64,000 nucleotides of DNA from CALDTK01 sp965215215 (GTDB taxonomy: Bacteria > Bacteroidota > Bacteroidia > Chitinophagales > Saprospiraceae): contig OZ244043.1 in the NCBI GenBank assembly GCA_965215215.1, positions 3,162,001-3,226,000 of the forward strand, written 5' to 3'. The position numbers and the translations under genes were made by a program. The notes beneath the pieces are model-generated. The model saw nothing but the letters and a program-made list of their open reading frames with translations, was not told the DNA's origin and ran no database searches. Shown piece after piece: positions 54,086-62,352 of the stretch (positions are counted from its first letter, which is position 1; every line of letters starts with the position of its first letter).

Positions 54086-55138
54086 GTGTACCAACTCTTC
54101 AAACCGCTCCTCTTCCGCCTCGACGCCGAGCGGGCACACCGCCTCACGATGCGTGCCTTCGGGCTTACTCGCCTCGGCGGTCCGCTCGCGAACGCGGCAA
54201 CCCGCAACTGGCGGCAGCGGGACGCACGGCTCGGGGCGAAAGCGTTCGGACTCGACTTCCCCAACCGGGTCGGCCTCGCCGCCGGCTTCGACAAGGACGG
54301 CCTCTACTATCCGCTGATGGCTCAACTCGGTTTCGGCCACGTAGAGCTCGGCACGGTGACACCGCGCCCGCAGGACGGAAACGCGAAACCGAGGTTGTTT
54401 CGGCTGCCCCGAGATCGAGCCCTCATCAATCGGATGGGGTTTAACAACGGCGGGGTAGCGGCGCTCGCCAAACGCCTCGCGACCACCCCGCGGCCGACGG
54501 AGCTCATCCTGGGCGGGAATATCGGCAAGAACAAGGATACGCCCAACGAGCGGGCGAGCGATGACTACCTGTTTTGCCTGGAGCGCCTCCACGGACTGGT
54601 CGACTACTTCGCCGTAAACGTGAGCTCACCCAACACACCGGGCCTGCGTAGCCTACAGGCGAAAGAACCGCTAACCCGGCTGCTCAACGGCCTACAGGAA
54701 CGGAACCAGCGCTACCTGACGCCCGCGCCGATCCTACTTAAAATTGCCCCCGACCTCTCCGAGGGAGAACTCGACGATATCATCGAATTAGCCCAGCGCA
54801 CGCAGTTGGCCGGACTGATCGCTACGAACACGACCGTAGCCCGCGCACCGTTGGCCACCTCCCCGGCGGCAATCGCGGCGATGGGGGCGGGCGGACTGAG
54901 CGGGGCCCCCGTGCGGGAGCGCGCCAACGAGGTGTTGAGGTACCTCCGGGCGGGGCTGCCCGACGCATTTCCTTTGGTGGGGGTGGGCGGAGTGACCGAC
55001 GCGGAGAGCGCGCTCGGGAAGTTGGATGCCGGTGCTTCGCTCGTGCAGATCTACAGTGGACTCGTCTACGGCGGACCGGGGCTCGTGGGTCGAATCAACC
55101 GAGCTCTCCTGGCCCGGCTCGACGCCGGAGTGGCCTAA
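54086..55138 (+). CDS. pyrD: Dihydroorotate dehydrogenase, quinone-dependent (class 2)
   Basis: A 350-residue class 2 enzyme linking pyrimidine synthesis to the respiratory chain. N-terminal helices (YQLFKPLLFRLDAERAHRL) anchor it to the membrane. FMN motifs: VGLAAGFDKDGLYYPLM, GFGHVELGTVTPRPQDGN, NRMGFNNGG, and the catalytic serine in VNVSSPNTPGLR. The start is a GTG at 54086, 88 bases from the GHMP kinase start. Full length. Its stop overlaps the stop of the small minus-strand gene at 55135. Confidence 0.94.
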   Translation: MYQLFKPLLFRLDAERAHRLTMRAFGLTRLGGPLANAATRNWRQRDARLGAKAFGLDFPNRVGLAAGFDKDGLYYPLMAQLGFGHVELGTVTPRPQDGNAKPRLFRLPRDRALINRMGFNNGGVAALAKRLATTPRPTELILGGNIGKNKDTPNERASDDYLFCLERLHGLVDYFAVNVSSPNTPGLRSLQAKEPLTRLLNGLQERNQRYLTPAPILLKIAPDLSEGELDDIIELAQRTQLAGLIATNTTVARAPLATSPAAIAAMGAGGLSGAPVRERANEVLRYLRAGLPDAFPLVGVGGVTDAESALGKLDAGASLVQIYSGLVYGGPGLVGRINRALLARLDAGVA

Positions 55139-55236
55139 AGCGGATAGTCTCGCAGGGTTAAGATCACGAGCCCTAGCATCGCGCACAGGACGAGGTAAAA
55201 TCTGAAATCGCGGTAAACTCTCCCTGAGTGCTCCAT
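55135..55236 (-). CDS. 33-residue single-pass membrane protein
   Basis: A short gene, ATG at 55236 to TAG at 55135. The product begins MEHSGRVYRDFRFYL and ends LTLRDYPL, with one hydrophobic segment (FYLVLCAMLGLVILTL) between a basic patch (RVYRDFR) and an acidic end. It lies 46 bases after the nadC stop on the same strand and could be co-transcribed. Short proteins of this pattern (YRDFR, then a membrane segment, then LRDYP) occur in Bacteroidota; I cannot name a family. It overlaps the pyrD stop. Confidence 0.6.
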   Translation of the reverse strand: MEHSGRVYRDFRFYLVLCAMLGLVILTLRDYPL

Positions 55237-55282
55237 TGCCACCCATATTTTCAAAGAGTATGCCAGCCGAAATCTCGGCGCA

Positions 55283-56134
55283 CTAGGCGATCTTGAGGCT
55301 CAGGTCGAGCGATCGCACCGAGTGCGTGAGCGCACCCACGCTGATGAAGTCGACACCGGTCTCGGCGATGGAGCGTAGCGTTTCGAGCGTAACGCCCCCG
55401 CTCGCCTCCGTTTCGAAGTCGCCGTTTATACGCTCCACGGCCTGGCGTAAGTCAGCGAGCCCGAAGTTGTCGAGCATGATGCGGCGCACCCCGCCGACGC
55501 TCAGGACCTCTTCCAACTCCACGAGGTCGCGCACTTCGACCGTGGTGTCGAGCTCGAGTCCGCGCTCGCGCAGGAACGCGTGTACGCCCTCGATCGCCTT
55601 GGTCATGCCGCCCGCGCCGTCCACGTGGTTGTCCTTGATCATGATCCAGTCGTAGAGGCCGATCCGGTAGTTGCTGGCCCCGCCTACCGCGACCGCGTAC
55701 TTCTCGAGGAAGCGTATACCCGGGGTGGTTTTGCGGGTATCGAGCACCGTGGCTTTCGTACCCTCGACGGCTTCGGCGTACGTGCGACTCATGCTCGCGA
55801 TCCCGCTGAGCCGCTGCATCGTATTGAGCACGAGGCGCTCCGCGCTGAGCAGGGTGCGAATCGGGCCTTCCACGGTGAAGGCGACATCGCCCGGGCGCAC
55901 CGCGCTGCCCTCCTCGATGCGCACGTCGAGCCTGCACCGGCTATCGAGGTAGTTGAACACGGCGGTGGCCACCGGCAGGCCGCAGAGCACACCCGTATCC
56001 TTGACCAACAACCGCGCGAGCCCCACGTGCCCCTCCGGTATGGTGGCTAGACTCGTGTAGTCCCCGGGGCCGATGTCCTCTTCGAGTGAGGTGCGGATGA
56101 AGGATTGGAGCAGTTCGGGGTCCAGGGTCGGCAT
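55283..56134 (-). CDS. nadC: Nicotinate-nucleotide diphosphorylase (carboxylating)
   Basis: A 283-residue quinolinate phosphoribosyltransferase making nicotinate mononucleotide in de novo NAD synthesis. Marks: LEEDIGPGDYTSLATIPE, RLVLNTMQRLSGIASMSRTY, and LDTRKTTPGIRFLEKYAVAV, GGASNYRIGLYDWIMIKDNH (the RKT, HR-like and KDNH residues binding PRPP and quinolinate). Complete, clear ATG. The mqnC stop is 15 bases upstream on the same strand, so the two are likely co-transcribed. Confidence 0.95.
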   Translation of the reverse strand: MPTLDPELLQSFIRTSLEEDIGPGDYTSLATIPEGHVGLARLLVKDTGVLCGLPVATAVFNYLDSRCRLDVRIEEGSAVRPGDVAFTVEGPIRTLLSAERLVLNTMQRLSGIASMSRTYAEAVEGTKATVLDTRKTTPGIRFLEKYAVAVGGASNYRIGLYDWIMIKDNHVDGAGGMTKAIEGVHAFLRERGLELDTTVEVRDLVELEEVLSVGGVRRIMLDNFGLADLRQAVERINGDFETEASGGVTLETLRSIAETGVDFISVGALTHSVRSLDLSLKIA

Positions 56135-56149
56135 GGCCGCAAGATGGCT

Positions 56150-57319
56150 CTAGTCCACTTCTAGTAGCTCACGATCGAGCTGTTGCTGGTGCATGTTCGC
56201 CGGTAGCTCCCGGTAGGCGTACTGCTGGTCGCGGAGTTGCGGCGTGTAACCCGCCTCGCGGATGGCCTCCTGGATACCGTCGGCGGTGAAGCGGAAGGCG
56301 GCGCCGGCGGCGGACACCACGTTTTCTTCGATCATGATGCTGCCGAAGTCGTTTGCGCCGGCGTGGAGGCAAAGCTGTCCGATCTTCTTGCCGACCGTGA
56401 GCCACGAAGCCTGAATATTGACCACGTTCGGCAGCATGATGCGGCTCAGCGCGATCATGCGTACGTACTCGTCGCCCGTCACGCTGTTGCGCGCGCGCTT
56501 GATGCGCTTGAGGATCGTATCCTCGTCCTGGAAGGGCCAGGGGATGAAGGCGAGGAAGCCTTTGGCGTCGGCGGGCTTCTCGCTCTGCACCTGCCGCAGG
56601 GCCGTGAGGTGCTCCATGCGCTCGAGGTTGGTCTCGATGTGCCCGAACATCATCGTCGCACTCGTGGTGATGTTGAGTCGGTGCGCCGCGCGCATCACGT
56701 CGAGCCACTCCCGTCCGCCGCACTTCCCCTTGCTGATCAAGCGTCGCACCCGATCGTCGAGGATCTCGGCGCCCGCTCCGGGCAGGCTGTCCAGTCCGGC
56801 CGCCACGAGCTCGCTGAGCACCCGCGTGTGGCTCATGCCCTCCAGCTTGGCGATGTGTGCGATCTCCGGTGGCCCGAGGGCGTGTAGCTTTAGGTTGGGG
56901 TACAGCCGCTTCAGCTCCGAGAAGGTTTCCACGTAGTACTTCAGGCCGAGGTCCGGGTGGTGGCCGCCCTGCAGCAGCAGCTGCTCACCGCCGAGCTCCA
57001 TCATCTCGTCGATCTTGGTCTCGTACTCCTCGATCGTGGTGATGTAGGCCTCCTCGTGTCCGGGACGCCGGTAGAAGTTGCAAAACTTGCAGTTCGCAAT
57101 GCACACGTTGGTCGTGTTCGAATTGCGATCGATGATCCAGGTCACCACGTCATTCGGTACCTGCCGCTGCCGCAAAACGTGGCCCACGTAGGCGAGCTCC
57201 GCGGTGGAGGCGTGCTCGAGGAGGTAGACGCCTTCGTCGGCGGTCAGCCACTCCAGCTTGAGCGCAGATTCGAGCAGTTTAGCCGTAAAAGCGGGATCCT
57301 TGGTCGTGGGAACAGCCAT
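56150..57319 (-). CDS. mqnC: Cyclic dehypoxanthinyl futalosine synthase MqnC
   Basis: A 389-residue radical SAM enzyme of the futalosine pathway to menaquinone, forming the spiro ring of cyclic dehypoxanthinyl futalosine. The cluster motif is C73-x3-C77-x2-C80 (CIANCKFCNFYRR), followed by GGHHPDLGLKYYVE. Near the C-terminus GANDFGSIMIEENVV is conserved. Other mqn genes are not in the window. MqnE is related; the N-terminal and GHHPDLG motifs fit MqnC better. Same strand as nadC and lpd. Confidence 0.92.
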   Translation of the reverse strand: MAVPTTKDPAFTAKLLESALKLEWLTADEGVYLLEHASTAELAYVGHVLRQRQVPNDVVTWIIDRNSNTTNVCIANCKFCNFYRRPGHEEAYITTIEEYETKIDEMMELGGEQLLLQGGHHPDLGLKYYVETFSELKRLYPNLKLHALGPPEIAHIAKLEGMSHTRVLSELVAAGLDSLPGAGAEILDDRVRRLISKGKCGGREWLDVMRAAHRLNITTSATMMFGHIETNLERMEHLTALRQVQSEKPADAKGFLAFIPWPFQDEDTILKRIKRARNSVTGDEYVRMIALSRIMLPNVVNIQASWLTVGKKIGQLCLHAGANDFGSIMIEENVVSAAGAAFRFTADGIQEAIREAGYTPQLRDQQYAYRELPANMHQQQLDRELLEVD

Positions 57320-57363
57320 GATCTCGTAACGGCCGGAAGGGCCTCCGGGTTGGGGCTATGCGT

Positions 57364-58773
57364 CTACACGTGCAGCGCGCGATTGCCCGTAGCGGCGAGC
57401 GCGGCTTCCTTGACGGCTTCCCCGTAGGTCGGGTGGGCGTGACTCATACGCGCGACGTCCTCCGCGCTCGCGCGAAACTCCATGAGCGCTACGCCCTCCG
57501 CGATCAGGTCCGCCACCCGGGCCCCGACCATGTGCATGCCCAGGATCTCGTCGGTTCGTGCGTCGGCCAAGATCTTGACCATGCCCTCGGTGTCCATACT
57601 GGCGTGCGCCCGCCCGAGCGCTTTGTAGGGAAACTTGCCGACCTTGTACTCGATGCCACCGGTTTTGAGTTGCTCTTCGGTCTGGCCTACGCCGGCGACC
57701 TCGGGCCAGGTGTAGACGACTCCCGGGATGAGGTTGTAGTTGATGTGCGGCTTCTGCCCCGCGATGGACTCGGCCACGAACACGCCCTCCTCCTCGGCCT
57801 TGTGGGCGAGCATCGCGCCTTTGATCACGTCGCCGATGGCGTAGATGTTCGGAACCTGAGTCTTGAGGTGCTCGTCGACGACTACACGGCCTTTCTCGTC
57901 GGTGGGGATCCCGACGGCGTCCAAATTGAGCTTGTCGGTATAGGCGTGCCGACCGATGGCCACCAAGCAGTAGTCCGCTTCGATCTCCTTAACTTCCTCT
58001 TGCTTGTCTTTAGGCGCGTACTTGACCACGACCCGATCTTCGCCCTTCGGCTCCACCGTCTGCACGGCGTGCTTGAGGTGAAATTTGACGCCGAGCTTTT
58101 TCAGCGAGCGCATCAGCTCCTTGGAAGCGTCACCGTCCATGCCCGCGATGATGCGATCGGCGAACTCGATCACACTCACCTCCGCGCCGAGGCGGGCGTA
58201 GACGCTGCCCAGCTCGAGTCCGATCACACCGCCGCCGATCACGACCATACTCTTCGGCACGGCCTGCAGCTCGAGTGCTTCGGTGCTGGTGATGATGCGC
58301 TTCTTGTCGTAGTTGAAGGCGGGGGGAGTGATCGGCTTCGATCCGGTCGCGATGATCACGTTCTCGGCGGTCAGCTGCTCGGTGCTGCCGTCTTCCTTCG
58401 TTACCGCGACCGTGTTCTTGTCTACGAAGGAGCCGAAGCCGTGGTGCACGGCCACCTTATTCTTCTTCATGAGAAAGTCGACGCCCTTGGTCATCTGCTC
58501 CACCACGCCGGCTTTACGCGCCATCATCTGAGGCATATCGACTCCGACCTCCGCTACCTTGATCCCGTGCTCGGCAAACCGGTGTGTGGCGTCGTGGAAG
58601 TGCTCCGAGCTGTCGAGTAGGGCCTTCGAGGGGATGCAGCCCACGTTGAGGCAGGTGCCCCCCAGGGTGGGGTAGCGCTCGATGACCGCGGTGCGGAGCC
58701 CGACCTGGGCGCAACGGATGGCGGCTACGTAGCCGCCGGGACCCGAGCCAATGATGATAACGTCGTACTGCAT
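57364..58773 (-). CDS. lpd: Dihydrolipoyl dehydrogenase
   Basis: A 469-residue E3 flavoprotein that reoxidises lipoyl groups of 2-oxoacid dehydrogenases and the glycine cleavage system, passing electrons to NAD+. FAD site: VIIIGSGPGGYVAAIRCAQ. Redox-active pair C41 and C46 in GGTCLNVGCIPSKAL. NAD site near VVIGGGVIGLELGSVYARLG. C-terminal catalytic dyad in SHAHPTYGEAV. Full length with normal ATG. It would serve the E2 encoded at 48.8-50.3 kb. Confidence 0.96.
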   Translation of the reverse strand: MQYDVIIIGSGPGGYVAAIRCAQVGLRTAVIERYPTLGGTCLNVGCIPSKALLDSSEHFHDATHRFAEHGIKVAEVGVDMPQMMARKAGVVEQMTKGVDFLMKKNKVAVHHGFGSFVDKNTVAVTKEDGSTEQLTAENVIIATGSKPITPPAFNYDKKRIITSTEALELQAVPKSMVVIGGGVIGLELGSVYARLGAEVSVIEFADRIIAGMDGDASKELMRSLKKLGVKFHLKHAVQTVEPKGEDRVVVKYAPKDKQEEVKEIEADYCLVAIGRHAYTDKLNLDAVGIPTDEKGRVVVDEHLKTQVPNIYAIGDVIKGAMLAHKAEEEGVFVAESIAGQKPHINYNLIPGVVYTWPEVAGVGQTEEQLKTGGIEYKVGKFPYKALGRAHASMDTEGMVKILADARTDEILGMHMVGARVADLIAEGVALMEFRASAEDVARMSHAHPTYGEAVKEAALAATGNRALHV

Positions 58774-58837
58774 AGGTGCTTGAAAGTGCGTGAGCGTCGA
58801 GGGGAGATTACGCTTCCCAGCGGTAAAGGTTGGCGGA

Positions 58838-58924
58838 CTTAGCCACCGCTCGGCTTAGCCACCGCTCGGCTTGGACCCACCGCTCGGCTTGGGTCCGTCG
58901 CTCGGCTTGGGCCCGCGCGGTCGG
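58838..58924 (-). repeat. Short tandem repeat spanning the ricT stop codon
   Basis: Units of 16, 16, 18 and 18 bases (starting 58838, 58854, 58870, 58888) and a degenerate fifth. The 18-base units encode the repeated P-K-P-S-G-G type tail; the two-base shortening in the second unit creates the stop at 58855-58857, and one more unit lies beyond it. Confidence 0.75.
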
Positions 58925-60270
58925 TTCCGGCGACTCCGTCCGCGACCACCGGAGCGCCCGCCCCCGGGAGCCTTACCGTCTGGGTTGGGTGGGCTACCCT
59001 GGCCCGACGGACCTGAGGATTGTGCCGAACCTCCGCGTTTGCGGCGACCGCCGCGATTGCCCTGGCCCTCTTGTTTTGCGGGAGCGGACCCCTCGCGGGA
59101 GCCCCGGCTACCCCCGCCACCCGGAGTGCCTTTGCGGCGCTTGTTCTTCGATTTGCGCTGGCGCTTCTCGAGGGGGATATCGACTACGCCCGTGAGGTCG
59201 GCATCGTAATCGGTTTCGTCGACGGTCTGCGCGGCGATCGCGAGCTGGCGTTCGCGCTCGATACCGAGCAGCGTCTCCACGTCGGCCTCCGGGTCCTTGA
59301 TCACCTCGTGGACTTGGTCGACCGTGAGGGTGATGTACGGACCGCGAACTTTGCCCTTCATGATCTGGTAGTGCATCAGGCGCTTGAACACGTCGGTTTT
59401 AACGAGTACGGCCTTACCGCTCTCGAAACGGAGGGTGTCCGCTTTCCGCGGGAAATCCTCGAGCGCGTCGAGGTAGGTGTCGAGCTCATAGTTGAGGCAG
59501 CACTTCAGGCGGCCGCACTGCCCGGAGAGTTTGGTCTGATTGAGCGCCAGGCCCTGGTAGCGCGCCGCGGCGGTGTTGACCGACTTGAAGTCGGTGAGCC
59601 AGGTGGAGCAGCACAGCTCGCGCCCGCAGGAGCCGATGCCCCCGAGGCGCGCGGTCTCCTGGCGGTCGCCGATCTGGCGCATCTCCACGCGGACCTTGAA
59701 TTCCCGGGCGAGCGATTTGATCAGCTCGCGGAAGTCGATGCGGTCGTTGGAAGTGTAGTAGAAGGTGGCCTTGCGCAGATCGCCTTGGTACTCGACGTCG
59801 CTCATCTTGAGCGGGAGCTCGGTGGCGTAAGCGATGGTGCGGGCGCGTACTAGCGTTTCCAGCTCGAGGCGTCGCGCCTCCTCGAAACGCTCGCAGTCGC
59901 GTGCGTGAGCGAGGCGGAGCACGTCGTATTTGACCCGACTCGGTTTACTTTTACGCCGGCGCATTTGGGCGAGCACGAGCTCACCGGAGAGGGTAATCTG
60001 TCCGGTATCGAAGCCGTGTTCTACCTCGCACACGACCCGGTCGCCGGTGCTCGCCCGTAGCTCGGGGGGATTGTAGAAGAACTCCTTGCGGGCTCCGTTC
60101 TTGAAGGCGACCTCGACGTAGTGTTGGTCGCTGACGTCGCGTATACCCGCGATGGTGAGCCAATCGTAGGTGCTCATCCGGTTGCAGCCTCCGGTAGAGC
60201 AGGTGCCCTTGGAGCCGCAGCCGGCTGGCGAGCCGTCGGCGTTGGTGGTTCCGCATGAAGCGCAAGCCAT
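58855..60270 (-). CDS. ricT: PSP1 domain protein RicT (YaaT-like)
   Basis: A 471-residue PSP1/RicT-like protein. The ATG at 60270 gives an N-terminal cysteine-rich stretch (CASCGTTNADGS, CGSKGTCSTGGC). The PSP1 core contains GGIGSCGRELCCSTWLTDF and LSGQCGRLKCCLNYE, the cysteine clusters that carry 4Fe-4S in Bacillus RicT. RicT there helps mRNA processing complexes; in Bacteroidota it usually adjoins holB, as here (13 bases). The C-terminal ~90 residues are an extended basic, G/S/P/R-rich tail with a tandem repeat. A word-B copy lies at 59073-59086. Confidence 0.9.
   Translation of the reverse strand: MACASCGTTNADGSPAGCGSKGTCSTGGCNRMSTYDWLTIAGIRDVSDQHYVEVAFKNGARKEFFYNPPELRASTGDRVVCEVEHGFDTGQITLSGELVLAQMRRRKSKPSRVKYDVLRLAHARDCERFEEARRLELETLVRARTIAYATELPLKMSDVEYQGDLRKATFYYTSNDRIDFRELIKSLAREFKVRVEMRQIGDRQETARLGGIGSCGRELCCSTWLTDFKSVNTAAARYQGLALNQTKLSGQCGRLKCCLNYELDTYLDALEDFPRKADTLRFESGKAVLVKTDVFKRLMHYQIMKGKVRGPYITLTVDQVHEVIKDPEADVETLLGIERERQLAIAAQTVDETDYDADLTGVVDIPLEKRQRKSKNKRRKGTPGGGGSRGSREGSAPAKQEGQGNRGGRRKRGGSAQSSGPSGQGSPPNPDGKAPGGGRSGGRGRSRRNRPRGPKPSDGPKPSGGSKPSGG
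59073..59086 (-). repeat. Repeated word B, exact copy
   Basis: Minus-strand CGCTCCCGCAAAAC, in the ricT tail and read as S-A-P-A-K-Q. Confidence 0.7.
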
Positions 60271-60283
60271 GTGGGGGGAGAGT

Positions 60284-61417
60284 TTAGCTCGCACGCCGTT
60301 GGGGGGCGAGGATATGATGGATGCGAACCGAGCTCGCCGCGAAGGCGATTTTCCCGTTCGCGTTACGTTCGACGGCCCCGTACAGACGATCGATCTCGTC
60401 GGCAAGGGCCGTCAGCTGGGACCACTCGACGAGGTCGGCCAGCTTGGTCGCCACGTGCGCGTCGGCCGGGCCGAGCCGCAGGGGCATGGGGGTCCCTACG
60501 CGGGCTACGCCCAGCTCGCGTACGAAGCGCAGCGCACGCAGCAGGAAATGCTTCTGCTGCTCGCGCGTGAGGGCGGCCAACCGGTTGGCCGCCAAAACGA
60601 TGGGCGCCCCCTTGCCGGCGAAACACGCCCGTAGCCAGGCGGCAACCGTGGGCGGGGCCTTCTTGTCTTCGCGCTCGCCCGCGCCGTCGGCGGCGGCTTC
60701 GGCCAGCGCGAGGCCGATGTCGGCCCCGCTCGCGTAGGCCAGATCCTGCGCGCGCGCGGGATCTACCCCCCGCTTTACGAGCAGTCCGGCGAGCGCCTCG
60801 GGGCTCGGGTAGGGGAGGCGCAGTACGCGACACCGCGATACGATGGTCGGGAGGATTCGGTCGAGCCGCGAGGTGAGGAGTAGGATCAGCGTGTCGGTCG
60901 GCGGCTCCTCGATTACTTTGAGCAGCCGGTTGCTCTCGTCGCCGAGGTAGTCCGCGCCCCAGATCACGACCACCTTGTGCCCGTCGGTGAAGCGCTGCAG
61001 GGAGAGGTCGTGCAGGATGCGCATCACCTCGTCGCGGTTGATGTTGCCCTGCTTGTTGTCGTTGGTCTGCGCGCGCAGCCACTCCCCCTGGTCGAGGTAG
61101 AGGTTCGCGAGCACCGCCTCGCGCCAGGCGCCGAGGTGTTGCGCGCTCGTGACGCCGGAACCCACGACCGGGAAGGTGAAGTGTACGTCGGGGTGCGTCA
61201 GCTTGGCTCCCTGACGGCAGGCGGGGCAAACGCCGCAGCTGTCGCCCGTCCCACGGTCGGTGCACTGGAGGTAGCCGATCAGCGCGAGCGCGAGCGCGAG
61301 CAGCTCCGAGCCGGAAGCGCCGGTGAGCAGCACGGCGCTGGGTACCCGCGCCGCATCGACGTCGCGTACCCACTGATCGATGATCGGGGTGTCGGAAATG
61401 AGGGAGCTGAACTGCAC
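60284..61417 (-). CDS. holB: DNA polymerase III delta' subunit
   Basis: A 377-residue clamp-loader-like AAA+ protein. The zinc module is CGVCPACRQGAKLTHPD with an upstream C in LQCTDRGTGDSC. The P-loop position is degenerate (LLTGASGSELLALA lacks GKT), which is normal for delta' that does not hydrolyse ATP. Other marks: KVVVIWGADYLGDESNRLLK, IEEPPTDTLILLLTSRLDRI and PTIVSRC. It helps load the sliding clamp. RicT follows 13 bases downstream on the same strand. Confidence 0.9.
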   Translation of the reverse strand: MQFSSLISDTPIIDQWVRDVDAARVPSAVLLTGASGSELLALALALIGYLQCTDRGTGDSCGVCPACRQGAKLTHPDVHFTFPVVGSGVTSAQHLGAWREAVLANLYLDQGEWLRAQTNDNKQGNINRDEVMRILHDLSLQRFTDGHKVVVIWGADYLGDESNRLLKVIEEPPTDTLILLLTSRLDRILPTIVSRCRVLRLPYPSPEALAGLLVKRGVDPARAQDLAYASGADIGLALAEAAADGAGEREDKKAPPTVAAWLRACFAGKGAPIVLAANRLAALTREQQKHFLLRALRFVRELGVARVGTPMPLRLGPADAHVATKLADLVEWSQLTALADEIDRLYGAVERNANGKIAFAASSVRIHHILAPQRRAS

Positions 61418-61463
61418 GGCTGGCGGCGAAGGTAGCTCCCCGAACGGCCGTTCGGGGCTCCGC

Positions 61464-62141
61464 TTACGGCATCACCTGGCGCTTCGAATAACGCAGGGTC
61501 TTCACCACTCGACCGTCGGTGCCGATCAAGGTGGCGAGGTAGATGCCGTTGGGCAAATCGCGTACGTCGAAGGTGGGCAGGTACGCGGGGTAGGTGCGCA
61601 CCACCTTACCGAGCATGTTGGTCAGCGTGATCGAGCTCACCGGCACTTCGCTCGACAGCCGGAACTCCCGATCTCCGGGGTTGGGGTAGATCGTGGTGCT
61701 CTGCCTCGACGGACTCGATCGGATCGGCTCGAAACTAAACGAAGCCACCGCGTTCCGGCTGGCATCATCCACCTCCTCCACGCGGATGGTCACCAAACCC
61801 TCCCCGGTCTTGCCGTTCGGGTAAACCCTCGGCGAGAGTACCCGCTCCGAGTTGGCGGCAACGACAAACTGCTCGCTGTCGGTGCCGACGCCAAAGCAGG
61901 CGTCTCCCTCGCACACTCGACTCGACCATTCGCCGGGCATGTCGTTTACCTCTCGCGTCCAGCGTAGGAGCACCGCTCGATCCGTCGGGTTCACCAGCAC
62001 CGAAGCGGCCGCAACCTCGCTGGAGCGAGCGTCCACGCCCGTTTGCACCACCGTACGTTTGAAGTAGATACCCGCCGGCGCCTGTGCGTTAACGGTACCG
62101 ACGGCTCCTAGGAGAAAAGTGAAAAGTAGGGCTAGTCGCAT
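61464..62141 (-). CDS. Type IX sorting-tail protein, unknown
   Basis: A 225-residue exported protein: signal peptide (LALLFTFLLGAVGTVNAQ), a beta-rich middle domain (VLVNPTDRAVLLRWTREVND, CEGDACFGVGTDSEQFV), and a C-terminal type A sorting domain (TTIYPNPGDREFRLSSEV, LPNGIYLATLIGTDGRVVKT). The middle domain resembles small immunoglobulin-like anchor domains of other Bacteroidota; function unknown. The tail makes it a likely cargo of the SprA system. It is 46 bases upstream of holB on the same strand. Confidence 0.8.
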   Translation of the reverse strand: MRLALLFTFLLGAVGTVNAQAPAGIYFKRTVVQTGVDARSSEVAAASVLVNPTDRAVLLRWTREVNDMPGEWSSRVCEGDACFGVGTDSEQFVVAANSERVLSPRVYPNGKTGEGLVTIRVEEVDDASRNAVASFSFEPIRSSPSRQSTTIYPNPGDREFRLSSEVPVSSITLTNMLGKVVRTYPAYLPTFDVRDLPNGIYLATLIGTDGRVVKTLRYSKRQVMP

Positions 62142-62352
62142 CCGGCGGAATTAATCGCGATAAAGTTAGCTGTATAGCGTACCCACCGCTACTACCCTAC
62201 ACGTAAAGTCAAGTTAAGGTCGCTAACACGCGCAATCCCGGTTTGGTGCAACTCAGGAACAGAATCCCTAGGATCGGGTAGAATAGCCAAGCTTCAGCTC
62301 CGGGACGAGTCTACCTTGACGCCCGGTCCAAAGACGCAGAACGAGATCTTCT
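62142..62352. other. Intergenic region before FAD oxidoreductase gene
   Basis: Two hundred bases with divergent genes on each side. I see no clear structure; a TACCTTGA segment about 40 bases before the plus-strand ATG may be a promoter. Confidence 0.3.

Noticed and set aside
57358..58620. 420-codon plus-strand frame opposite lpd
   Set aside because: Antisense to a complete Lpd with all motifs; low-complexity, charge-poor pattern typical of shadows.
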